Origin: Bog-473 sp963777485 | Lineage (GTDB): Bacteria; Actinomycetota; Acidimicrobiia; Acidimicrobiales; RAAP-2 | Reading direction: 5' to 3' | DNA: 64,000 nt | NCBI GenBank assembly: GCA_963777485.1 | Contig: CAVZQP010000003.1 | Coordinates: 1 to 64,000 of the forward strand | In this document: one piece after another, positions 33,247-40,571 of the stretch | Layout of the letters: each line of letters opens with the position of its first letter | Numbering within the stretch: position 1 is the first letter of the stretch | The notes under the pieces: generated by a model | Databases searched by the model: none | Seen by the model: the letters and a program-made list of their open reading frames with translations, nothing else | Told to the model about the DNA's origin: nothing | Translations under genes and position numbers: made by a program

Positions 33247-34041
33247 CTAGCGCAACGGAGAGAGGCTGGTCAGCGTCGACAGCATGTTCTCGCTGTAGCT
33301 GACGCCGCCGGAGGTCGCGGCGACCTCTTCCTTCTCCTGCACGATCAGCCCGTTGCTCGGGACGACCCAGAAGTCGGTCGGGTTCGTGCCGGCCTGGCTG
33401 CCGTCGAAGGTCAGCGTGAAGCGGGCGTGTTCGACGGTCACGGAGTGGCCGGCAATCGCCATGGTCGACTCGCCCAACGCCTGGCCGGCCAGTCTCACCT
33501 TCTCGGCCGGGCTCTGCAGGGCACACGTTGCGGTCCATTTCTGTCCAAGCGTCGCATGGGCCGGCAACAGGTAGGCCGTCGCCGGGCAGAGCACAGTGGA
33601 AGTCGTGTTGGCCCCGGCGATCGACTCCTGGGTGACGAGGCGCGGCACGCTGAAACCGCCGCCTGGGCCCGCGCACTCTGTCGTCGTCTCAGTGTGCTGC
33701 ATGAGGGGCACCCAGCTGACGGTGGCGCAGTGGCCGCCCGTCACGATCATCGACGTGGTCGGGGGGAACGACCGGTTCATCCCCGGAAGGCTCACGCTCT
33801 CGCCGCCGCTCGTCCGGTACGAATAGACGCCCGGTGACGGCAGGTGGTTGCGCAGCGTCTGGAGCACCTTCTCGGTCTGCTCGCGTCGGTACATGCGCAG
33901 CGCCTCACGCAGGCCGACGGGTGACGAGACGGTGCGGAAAACGAGGGCCCACGCCGTCCCACCGGCAGAACTCACGATCACGATGGCCAGGATCAGGACT
34001 GACAGCACCCGGTGCTGCTGGACCCAGTGCCAGACGATCAC
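33247..34041 (-). CDS. membrane-anchored hypothetical protein
   Basis: This protein of about 264 residues has one N-terminal signal-anchor helix (VLSVLILAIVIVSSAGGTAWAL) and an extracytoplasmic domain. Four cysteines are spread over the domain (GGHCATVSW, TTECAGPGG, VLCPATAYL, TATCALQSP), consistent with two disulfides outside the membrane. The C-terminal strands (HSVTVEHARFTLTFDG, DFWVVPSNGLIVQEKEEVAA) look like a beta sandwich. A GTG at 34041 was preferred to the TTG at 34047. No family was recognised. Confidence 0.68.
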   Translation of the reverse strand: MIVWHWVQQHRVLSVLILAIVIVSSAGGTAWALVFRTVSSPVGLREALRMYRREQTEKVLQTLRNHLPSPGVYSYRTSGGESVSLPGMNRSFPPTTSMIVTGGHCATVSWVPLMQHTETTTECAGPGGGFSVPRLVTQESIAGANTTSTVLCPATAYLLPAHATLGQKWTATCALQSPAEKVRLAGQALGESTMAIAGHSVTVEHARFTLTFDGSQAGTNPTDFWVVPSNGLIVQEKEEVAATSGGVSYSENMLSTLTSLSPLR

Positions 34042-34087
34042 GACCAAATCCTACCCCGGGGGCACGAAAGCGAATCTGACGCCGGGG

Positions 34088-35449
34088 TCAGGGCTGGTCC
34101 GGCACCCAGTTGCCGTGGAACCCGACCGGGACGCGCCGCGGGAGCTCGACCACGGCCTGGGGTTCGCCGGCAGGATCCGCCGCGTTGAGGACGTAGAGCG
34201 CGGACGTGTCCTTGTCGGGTGAATAAGCGAGCGTGAGCAGCCACCCGTCGTCCTCGACGGCGTCGTCAGCGCGGGGGACGAAGACGGCCTCCCCCACGAT
34301 GGCACCGCGACCAAAGGATCGTTCGACCGAGGCGCCGCGCTCGAAGTCGTGGCACACCAACATCGACTCGGTCCCAATGATGTCGTCGTTCGTGCCGACG
34401 GCGACGGCATAGCCGTAGCGGTGCGGCCGGCCCACGACCCGCTCGTCGACACGCGGGAACTCCTGCCCGTGGTCGTCAAGACGCTCTTCCTTGACGGCAC
34501 CACCGCTGCCGTCGAGATGCCAGCGCTCGAGCGTCGGTGCGCCCTCGCTCGGACCGAGCAGGTGCGTGCGGAACATGGAGGGGTGCCGCACAACGTCCAG
34601 CACGACCCCGTTGCCGCCCGGCTCGTCGTAGGCGTTCATGACGTGGAACACGTAACACGGTTCGACGTCGTGCCAGACCACCTCGGTCGAGTCGCCCTGG
34701 CGCGGCAGCAGACCGACCCGGGATTGATAGCCGTCCTGCCACCGGTAGGGAAAACTGGCGCCCTCGGCGACGGCCTCCATGCTGAAGATGACCGGGAGGT
34801 CCAGCAGCACGATGGAGCGTTCGGTGATGGCACAGTCGTGCAGGCTGACCGATCCCCCCATCGTCACTCGGCGCGACGATCGCACGCGGGCCGAAGTGTC
34901 GATGATGCTCACGTCCACGTCGTCGCCCCAACCCCAGAAGTACGACACGGCGTAGAGCTCCCCGCTCTGCGGGTCGCGCTTGGGGTGGGCGGTGTACCCA
35001 CCGGCCAGCGTCCCGTCGAAGTCACACGGCCCGACCGTCTCGAGTTCGTCGGTCAGCTCGTAGGGCAACGAGCCGGCCTCGACGATGGCGAAGGTGCGGC
35101 CGGCGTGCCCGATGACGTTGGTGTTGGCGGCGAAGTCCATGTCGCCGTGCACCCGGCCCGGCTTGGGCTCTTCTCCGAGCGCTTGTGCGACCAGGGGCGC
35201 GCGGACCCAGCGGTTGCGGTACCACTCGGCGCGGCCGTCCCGTAGGCGGATCCCGTGCACCATGCCGTCACCGGTGAACCAGTGGTACGTCGCCGGATCT
35301 GGCGCCGTGACCGGGTTCGGACCGTTGCGCAGGTAACGCCCGCACAACTCCTCGGGAATGGAGCCGGACACGGCCAATTCCGTTGCCGTCAGCTCCTCGT
35401 GCACCGGGGCGTAGTTCCCTTGTAGATACGGGTTGGTGACCGTGGTCAT
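34088..35449 (-). CDS. carotenoid oxygenase (carotenoid/stilbene cleavage dioxygenase family)
   Basis: This 453-residue enzyme has the RPE65/CCD family start NYAPVHEELTATELAVSGSIPEELCGRYLRNGPNP, then YHWFTGDGMVHGIRLRDGRAEWYRNRWVRA. His-containing blade segments that bind Fe(II) are seen in GGYTAHPKRDP, VSLHDCAITER, YVFHVMNAYDEP and the terminal VGFHGNWVPDQ. It would cleave a conjugated double bond of a carotenoid, apocarotenoid or stilbene-like phenylpropanoid. ATG 35449 has GAAGGGG 6 nt upstream; the frame to 35548 is not conserved. A palindromic operator candidate lies at 35510-35527. Confidence 0.87.
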   Translation of the reverse strand: MTTVTNPYLQGNYAPVHEELTATELAVSGSIPEELCGRYLRNGPNPVTAPDPATYHWFTGDGMVHGIRLRDGRAEWYRNRWVRAPLVAQALGEEPKPGRVHGDMDFAANTNVIGHAGRTFAIVEAGSLPYELTDELETVGPCDFDGTLAGGYTAHPKRDPQSGELYAVSYFWGWGDDVDVSIIDTSARVRSSRRVTMGGSVSLHDCAITERSIVLLDLPVIFSMEAVAEGASFPYRWQDGYQSRVGLLPRQGDSTEVVWHDVEPCYVFHVMNAYDEPGGNGVVLDVVRHPSMFRTHLLGPSEGAPTLERWHLDGSGGAVKEERLDDHGQEFPRVDERVVGRPHRYGYAVAVGTNDDIIGTESMLVCHDFERGASVERSFGRGAIVGEAVFVPRADDAVEDDGWLLTLAYSPDKDTSALYVLNAADPAGEPQAVVELPRRVPVGFHGNWVPDQP

Positions 35450-35509
35450 GGATGCCCCTTCCGTTCGGGGGAACGAGGCTCCAACCATAGGCACGAATGG
35501 GCGTGTGAA

Positions 35510-35527
35510 CAATGTGTGACCACATTG
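35510..35527. promoter_or_regulatory. dyad operator candidate between carotenoid oxygenase and cold-shock genes
   Basis: CAATGTG and CACATTG are perfect inverted 7-bp arms around TGAC. The site is about 60 bp upstream of the carotenoid oxygenase start, in the divergent control region. The arrangement suits a dimeric TetR, GntR or Crp-type regulator, but no regulator gene is adjacent. Confidence 0.45.
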
Positions 35528-35692
35528 CGGGTGTTCCCCGGAAAACACTGCGCGTGCTCTGAAGGCCGCGCTATTGTTCTCCCTGAGGGCACCACCAGCA
35601 ATGCTTTGGAAATCCCTCTGGCTCGAAAGAGCTACCGGCCATGGCCCCCGCCAAACGGGCCAAATCTGGCCAGGAGAGGAGTGGATTTTTCA

Positions 35693-35896
35693 ATGGCAAC
35701 TGGTTCCGTGAAGTGGTTTAACGGTGAAAAGGGCTTCGGCTTCATCACCCAAGACGGTGGGGGTCCCGATGTATTCGTGCATTACAGCGCGATTTCAGGT
35801 TCGGGCTACCGCAATCTCGAAGAAGGACAGAAGGTCGAGTTCGAGACGAACCAAGGCCCCAAGGGGCTGCAGGCCGCCAACGTGCGCGCCATCTGA
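35693..35896 (+). CDS. cold-shock domain protein (CspA family)
   Basis: This 67-residue single cold-shock domain protein has RNP1 KGFGFITQ (13-20) and RNP2 VFVHY (27-31), with the family start MATGSVKWFNGEKGF. It binds single-stranded RNA or DNA and acts as an RNA chaperone. AGGAGAGGAG precedes the ATG. The leader back to the divergent promoter region is about 160 nt and contains short dyads such as GGCCATGGCC, in line with the long regulated leaders of cold-shock genes. A strong terminator follows at 35921. Confidence 0.93.
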   Translation: MATGSVKWFNGEKGFGFITQDGGGPDVFVHYSAISGSGYRNLEEGQKVEFETNQGPKGLQAANVRAI

Positions 35897-35920
35897 GCGT
35901 CTCACTTGCAGGCTTGACGA

Positions 35921-35952
35921 CAGGACCCCGCCTCTTCTGAGGCGGGGTCCTG
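35921..35952 (+). terminator. strong hairpin terminator after the cold-shock gene
   Basis: A perfect 14-bp stem (CAGGACCCCGCCTC / GAGGCGGGGTCCTG) with a TTCT loop lies 25 nt after the stop and is followed by a T-rich TTCGTTCGTT stretch. It lies between the convergent cold-shock and CysQ genes and may serve both directions. Confidence 0.85.
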
Positions 35953-35983
35953 TTCGTTCGTTGCGCTCCTACGTGGTCTCGGG

Positions 35984-36742
35984 CTACCAGTAGGGCCGGC
36001 GCTGGCGGGTGGTCACGTCGAGCACGGCGGACGCGTACTCGGGTCGGCACACGACAAGATCGGGCAGCCAGGCATCGGGGTCTCCGTACCGCAGGGGGTC
36101 CCCGTTGAGCCGGCTGGCGTGGAGGCCGCTGGCCAGCGCCACGGCGGCCGGTGCACAGGAGTCCCATTCGTACTGACCGCCCGCGTGCACGTAGATCTCG
36201 GCGTCACCGAGTATCACGGCGGCGATCTTGGCGCCGGCAGAGCCCAGCGGGACCATGACCGCGCCCAGCGCCTCGGCCACGTCGTAGGCGACTTCCGGGG
36301 GACGGCTGCGCGACACCACGAGCCGCGGCTTCTCGCCCGTCGGCGGCTTCAGCACCGGGGGTTCCCCCGTCGACAATGTGATGTCGAGCGCGGGCAGGGC
36401 GACTGCGCCGACCGCCGGCGCGCCACCGACGGACAGGGCGACGTGTACGGCCCAGTCACTGCGCCCCCGCTCGCGGAACTCCCGCGTGCCGTCGAGCGGG
36501 TCGACGATCCATAGCCGGCCCTCGCTGGCAACGTGCTCGAGACCTTCCTCCGACCGGACGTAGTCACCCGGATACAGGCGGTTCAATTCCGAGACCAGGA
36601 GATGGTGCGCCATGTGATCGCCGGCCGCACCGAGGTCGCGCGTGCCCGAGGGCGGTGCCTCCCGGAGTTCGATCAACGCCCGGCCGGCCAGTGCCGCGAG
36701 CGCGGCCGCGTCGCGGTGCTCCGCTGCAAGGTCGTCGGACAT
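35984..36742 (-). CDS. cysQ: 3'(2'),5'-bisphosphate nucleotidase (CysQ-like, inositol monophosphatase fold)
   Basis: From ATG 36742 the protein has 252 residues. The metal-binding motifs of the inositol monophosphatase family are present: SEEGLEH (Glu65/66), WIVDPLDGTREF (D81, D84, G85, T86) and, near 190, YEWDSCAPAAVALASGL. The enzyme would dephosphorylate PAP, the by-product of PAPS-dependent sulfotransferases, and so complements the sulfotransferase at 22187. It could also act on inositol phosphates. The frame runs further upstream into the response-regulator gene without family similarity. It starts 10 nt after that gene's stop. Confidence 0.82.
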   Translation of the reverse strand: MSDDLAAEHRDAAALAALAGRALIELREAPPSGTRDLGAAGDHMAHHLLVSELNRLYPGDYVRSEEGLEHVASEGRLWIVDPLDGTREFRERGRSDWAVHVALSVGGAPAVGAVALPALDITLSTGEPPVLKPPTGEKPRLVVSRSRPPEVAYDVAEALGAVMVPLGSAGAKIAAVILGDAEIYVHAGGQYEWDSCAPAAVALASGLHASRLNGDPLRYGDPDAWLPDLVVCRPEYASAVLDVTTRQRRPYW

Positions 36743-36752
36743 GGCCCTTGTT

Positions 36753-37430
36753 CTAGACCAAACGCCTGTCGGTGGCCCACCTCGTGAGTTCGTGACGGGT
36801 CGAAAGCTGCAGCTTGCGCAGCACGGACGAGACGTGCGACTCGACCGTCTTGGCCGAGATGCTGAGGTCCCGTGCCACCTCCTTGTAGGTGTAACCGCGG
36901 GCGATGAGGCGGAGGACCTCACGTTCGCGCGGGGAGAGCTGGTCGAGCTCCGGGTCGAGACCCGCAGCCGGCGCCGCACTCCCGTGGGCGAAGGCATCGA
37001 GCACGAACCCGGCGAGGCGGGGCGAGAAGACCGCGTCACCGGCGGCCACCCGGTACACCGCCTGGAGCAACTCGGGGCCCGAGATCGTCTTGGTGATGTA
37101 GCCGCGTGCGCCGGCCCGGATCACGTCGATGACGTCTTCGGGCGCATCCGAGACGGACAGGGCGAGGAACTGCACCTCGGGATGGTGCGGCAGCACCCCC
37201 CGCAGCACGGCGAGGCCGCCACCGCCGGGCAGATGCACGTCGAGCAGTACGACCTCGGGCAGGCGCTCGCCAATGAGCTCGACCGCGGCGTCGGCCTCGT
37301 CCGCCTCGCCGACGACGTCCACCGCGTCACCCAGCTCGGCCTTCACGCCGGCACGGAAGACGGCATGGTCCTCGACGAGGAAGATGCGAGGGCGCCCCCG
37401 CGGCGCGGGGACTTCGCCGCCCGTGGTCAC
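36753..37430 (-). CDS. LuxR/NarL-family response regulator
   Basis: The 225-residue protein has a receiver domain (IFLVEDHAVFRAGV; phospho-acceptor Asp64 in VVLLDVHLPGG; lysine in GYITKTISG) and a C-terminal GerE helix-turn-helix (LSPREREVLRLIARGYTYKEVARDLSISAKTVESH). It forms a two-component pair with the PspC-linked kinase, whose gene it overlaps by 4 nt. LiaR-like regulators of this type answer cell-envelope stress and often control pspC-type genes; the divergent PspC and DUF1707 genes are likely targets. Confidence 0.9.
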   Translation of the reverse strand: MTTGGEVPAPRGRPRIFLVEDHAVFRAGVKAELGDAVDVVGEADEADAAVELIGERLPEVVLLDVHLPGGGGLAVLRGVLPHHPEVQFLALSVSDAPEDVIDVIRAGARGYITKTISGPELLQAVYRVAAGDAVFSPRLAGFVLDAFAHGSAAPAAGLDPELDQLSPREREVLRLIARGYTYKEVARDLSISAKTVESHVSSVLRKLQLSTRHELTRWATDRRLV

Positions 37431-38620
37431 TTGACCCGTTCGCGTCTTGGCATGCGGAGCTGGACCTCGGCCCCCTCGCCCGGGGCCGAGCGGATGACGG
37501 CATCTCCGCCGAAGCGGGCCACCCGGGCTTCGATGGACTGCGCGATGCCCTGGCGGTCCTCCGGAACGGCGGCGCGATCGAAGCCTTTGCCGCGGTCACG
37601 CACGTAGATCTGCACGGTGTGCGGCTCGACCTCGGCGAACACGGACACCTGGTCGGCCCCCGACCACTTGGCGGCGTTCACCGTGGCCTCGCGCGCCGCA
37701 TCGAGCAGCGCCCGCAGGGCGTCGTCGAGCTCGCAGTCACCCACCACGACGACCTGCACTGTGATGCCGTGATCCGCCTCGACCTGCCGCTGCAGAAGGC
37801 TGACCCCCTCCCCCAGGAAGGTCGCCTCGTCGCCGATCACCCCGGGGGGCCGTCCCTCGAAGAGCCACTCGCGCAGCTCTCGTTCCTGGGCGCGGGCCAG
37901 GTGCACCACGCTCTGGGGATCATCCGACGACCGCTGGATCAGCGCCAGCGTCTGGAGCACCGAGTCGTGCACGTGCGCAGCCATCTGGGCCCGCTCTTCG
38001 GCCCGCACGCGCGCCTGGCGCTCGGCGATGAGGTCCCGCACCAGGCTCAGCCACCACGGCCCGAACACGATCACCGCGGCCGCGACGACGAGCGCCGCAC
38101 CCCCAACGGGCTTGAGAGCGGCGATCGTCGTGTGCCCCTCGACGAGCAACACGATCCCCAGGGCCCCGATCGCCACGCCGACGACGATGCGCGCGATGAG
38201 CAGGTGGCGCCGGCCCTGCCCGTGGACGTCGGTGCCGAGCAACGGGACGACCTCGTGGTCGATGAATTCCCTTTCCGAATCGTTGGCGTTGCGCCAGATG
38301 AGCACGACGAGGCCGGCGGCGAGCAGGGTGGGCCAGCTGATGAACCCGAGGAAGGGCATGTGCACGGTGCTCGTGATCACCGACAGCAAGATGAGGACGG
38401 GGAGCAGCACGGCGAGGACCAGGCGGATGCCCCGCTTGTCCCGAATGGCGCGCGCATAGATGTTGCTCGACTGCCCCTCCATCGGGATCATGAGCCAGGC
38501 GACGGCGTAGACGAAGACCATGATCCCGCTGGCGAGGCAGCACAGCACGGTGCCGATGCGCACCCAGGTGACGTCGATGCCCGTGGCCTGCGACACGGCG
38601 CCGCAGACCCCGCCGAGCAC
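37427..38620 (-). CDS. PspC-domain sensor histidine kinase (HisKA_3 type)
   Basis: From the GTG at 38620 the 397-residue protein has a PspC segment (1-60), further membrane helices to about 190, a dimerisation domain with phospho-His218 (MAAHVHDSVLQTLALIQ) and an ATPase domain (REATVNAAKWSGADQ, YVRDRGKGFDRAAV). The frame is open about 98 codons upstream without ATG, GTG or TTG. The upstream translation is a His-rich stretch followed by RKLRSLRRNEDNRVLGGVCG, the true beginning of a PspC domain. The gene may therefore use an unusual start codon, or a start may have been lost. The partner regulator overlaps it by 4 nt. Confidence 0.85.
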   Translation of the reverse strand: MLGGVCGAVSQATGIDVTWVRIGTVLCCLASGIMVFVYAVAWLMIPMEGQSSNIYARAIRDKRGIRLVLAVLLPVLILLSVITSTVHMPFLGFISWPTLLAAGLVVLIWRNANDSEREFIDHEVVPLLGTDVHGQGRRHLLIARIVVGVAIGALGIVLLVEGHTTIAALKPVGGAALVVAAAVIVFGPWWLSLVRDLIAERQARVRAEERAQMAAHVHDSVLQTLALIQRSSDDPQSVVHLARAQERELREWLFEGRPPGVIGDEATFLGEGVSLLQRQVEADHGITVQVVVVGDCELDDALRALLDAAREATVNAAKWSGADQVSVFAEVEPHTVQIYVRDRGKGFDRAAVPEDRQGIAQSIEARVARFGGDAVIRSAPGEGAEVQLRMPRRERVK

Positions 38621-39008
38621 TCGGTTGTCCTCGTTGCGGCGCAGGGACCGTAACTTGCGCGCGACGTGCTCGTGGCCATGGTGGCGATGGCGCGTCCAGT
38701 CGTGGCGGCCCCAGTGTCGGCCACCGGGGCCGTAGCACCCGGGGTCCGCGCCGACGGGGGTGGGCGCCTCGGGCGCGGTGGGACTTTCGCGATCGTCCGG
38801 GCACGCGACGCGCAGCGGTTCGGTCGGGCCCCCGCCCTCGGGGAGCGGGAACGGTCCGGAATCCTGTGCCTCTGCGATACCTCGATGATCGCGCGGGCCA
38901 AGAAGGCCGGGCCATCAGGGACATCCCTGAGGGGTCGGGGTCCCCTTCAGGGTCCGACCAGGGTGTTTCCCGATTCACCAGAGGCGCGCCCGAAGTCAGA
39001 GTGAACTC

Positions 39009-39377
39009 ATGGACACTGCAGCGAACGAGACCCCCGCAGGCCCCGGCGACTCCCCTGGGACCAGCACCACCACCAGCGCTTCCACCGCCACCTCCCAGCC
39101 ACCCCCGGGCCAGGCCGCCGGCCACGGCCACAGCCACGAGATGCGCCTCCACCGCCGCCGAGGCGGACGCATGCTCGGTGGCGTGGCCGTCGGCCTGGCC
39201 GACTACTTCGCGGTGGACCCCGTCCTGGTCCGTGTCGGGTTCGTCGTCCTGACCTTCGTGGGTGGCCTGGCCGTGCCCCTGTACCTGGCCGGCTGGGCCC
39301 TCATCCCCGACGAGGACACTGACACCTCGATTGCAGAGGAGATCCTCGCCCGAGAACGCCCACGCGGCGCCTACTGA
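39009..39377 (+). CDS. PspC-domain membrane protein
   Basis: This 122-residue protein has a Ser/Thr/Pro-rich N-terminus and a His-rich patch (GHGHSHEMRLHRR). A PspC domain follows: RMLGGVAVGLADYFAVDPVLVRVGFVVLTFVGGLAVPLYLAGWALIP, with one membrane hairpin. The domain resembles the sensor segment of the divergently encoded kinase. PspC proteins respond to envelope stress. An acidic tail (DEDTDTSIAEEILARERP) is cytosolic or wall-facing. It is probably controlled by the adjacent two-component system. Confidence 0.83.
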   Translation: MDTAANETPAGPGDSPGTSTTTSASTATSQPPPGQAAGHGHSHEMRLHRRRGGRMLGGVAVGLADYFAVDPVLVRVGFVVLTFVGGLAVPLYLAGWALIPDEDTDTSIAEEILARERPRGAY

Positions 39378-39456
39378 ACACCGAAGAGACCGTAGAGAAC
39401 GTCACATCCGAGCGATACCAAACGTCTACTACTGACAGAGAAGGAGACGATCACCG

Positions 39457-39924
39457 ATGCGTTACCGCTGGGACCCCGCCTACCCGATGGGCCGGCGGGA
39501 TGCCACGCCCTACGACACCGGACTGCGTGCATCCGACGACGAGCGCAACGCCGTCGCCGACAGGCTGTCCCGCCACTATGCGGAGGGCCGGCTCGACGAG
39601 GCCGAGTTCAAGACCCGTCTCGACGCGGCCATGTCGGCCACGACACGGGGCGACCTGAACGGGTTGTTCCACGACCTGCCCAAGCTGCCGGAACCGGCGG
39701 CGCCACCGCCGACGCGGCGCCAGCGCGCCGTGCCGTGGCTCTTCCTGCTCGCCTTCGTGGCCGTCGTCGCTGTGGCCACGCTGCCCTTCTATCCGCTGTA
39801 CCACGTGCCGTGGTTCCTCTTCGCGATCGTCGGCTTCATCCTCTGGCGCCGCGCTGCGGGCGGCCACTGGCACCACCACCACGCCGGCGGGGGGACCCGG
39901 CCCAGCTCCGTCATGGACAACTGA
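39457..39924 (+). CDS. DUF1707 (SHOCT-like) domain membrane protein
   Basis: This 155-residue protein has a DUF1707 domain (LRASDDERNAVADRLSRHYAEGRLDEAEFKTRLDAAMSATTRGDL, about 22-70). Two membrane helices follow (WLFLLAFVAVVAVATLPFYPLY; WFLFAIVGFILW), then a His-rich tail (GGHWHHHHAGG). DUF1707 genes commonly accompany PspC genes in Actinobacteria. AGAAGGAG lies 10 nt before the ATG. It is likely co-regulated with the preceding PspC gene, 79 nt away. Confidence 0.83.
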   Translation: MRYRWDPAYPMGRRDATPYDTGLRASDDERNAVADRLSRHYAEGRLDEAEFKTRLDAAMSATTRGDLNGLFHDLPKLPEPAAPPPTRRQRAVPWLFLLAFVAVVAVATLPFYPLYHVPWFLFAIVGFILWRRAAGGHWHHHHAGGGTRPSSVMDN

Positions 39925-39953
39925 GCACCCTCAGCACCCTCAGAAAGGACCCG

Positions 39954-40487
39954 ATGCGCACCCACCTCCCCCACCCCGAGCGCACCCCCGACGACCCGAT
40001 CGTGGACGACGACCTCGCGGACGCCCTGCGCGCCATGCCGCTCTTCGCCGGGCTGCCCGACGACGAGCTCGAGGAGCTCGCCGCCGAATGCGAGCTCTGT
40101 ACCGCCCACCCCGGCCAGGTCGTCCAGGCCCAGGACGTGCCGGTTCGCTACTGGCATGTCATCACCGGCGGCCATGCGGTCGTCCAGCGCGACGGCACCC
40201 CGATCGGCTTGCTGGGCCAAGGGGACTCCTGGTCCGAACACTCCCTACTCAACCAGCTGCGCTCGTCCATCGGCGTCGTGGCGCTCTCACCCCTCACACT
40301 GCTGACGCTGAGCCAGCGGCGCTTCTTCGCGGTGCCCGAGCGCCACCCGGTCCTGGCCGGCCGACTCGTGGCCCGATCGGCCACGTCGGCCGACCGCTTG
40401 GCCCTGCCCGTGTTCAACGCCCTGGTCCACCTGGACCTGGCGAAGATCGAACGCACCGGAGGGCACCTGGGCGGCCAGTACGATTAG
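39954..40487 (+). CDS. cyclic nucleotide-binding domain protein
   Basis: The 177-residue protein is essentially one cNMP-binding (CAP effector) domain: LRAMPLFAGLPDDELEELAAECELCTAHPGQVV, VRYWHVITGGHAVVQRDGTPIGLLGQGDSWSEHSLL, and the C-helix region. No DNA-binding domain follows. The phosphate-binding arginine of true cNMP binders is not clear, since the cassette reads GDSWSEHSLLN, so ligand binding is uncertain. ATG 39954 has AAAGGA before it. It sits between the DUF1707 and MMPL genes. Confidence 0.78.
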   Translation: MRTHLPHPERTPDDPIVDDDLADALRAMPLFAGLPDDELEELAAECELCTAHPGQVVQAQDVPVRYWHVITGGHAVVQRDGTPIGLLGQGDSWSEHSLLNQLRSSIGVVALSPLTLLTLSQRRFFAVPERHPVLAGRLVARSATSADRLALPVFNALVHLDLAKIERTGGHLGGQYD

Positions 40488-40571
40488 GGCCGCGCCCGGC
40501 GACGCCCGTAGGCGGCGGCGCCGCGTTCCCCGAAACCGTCCGAAACCGAAATCTCCGGAGGAAACTGCCTC

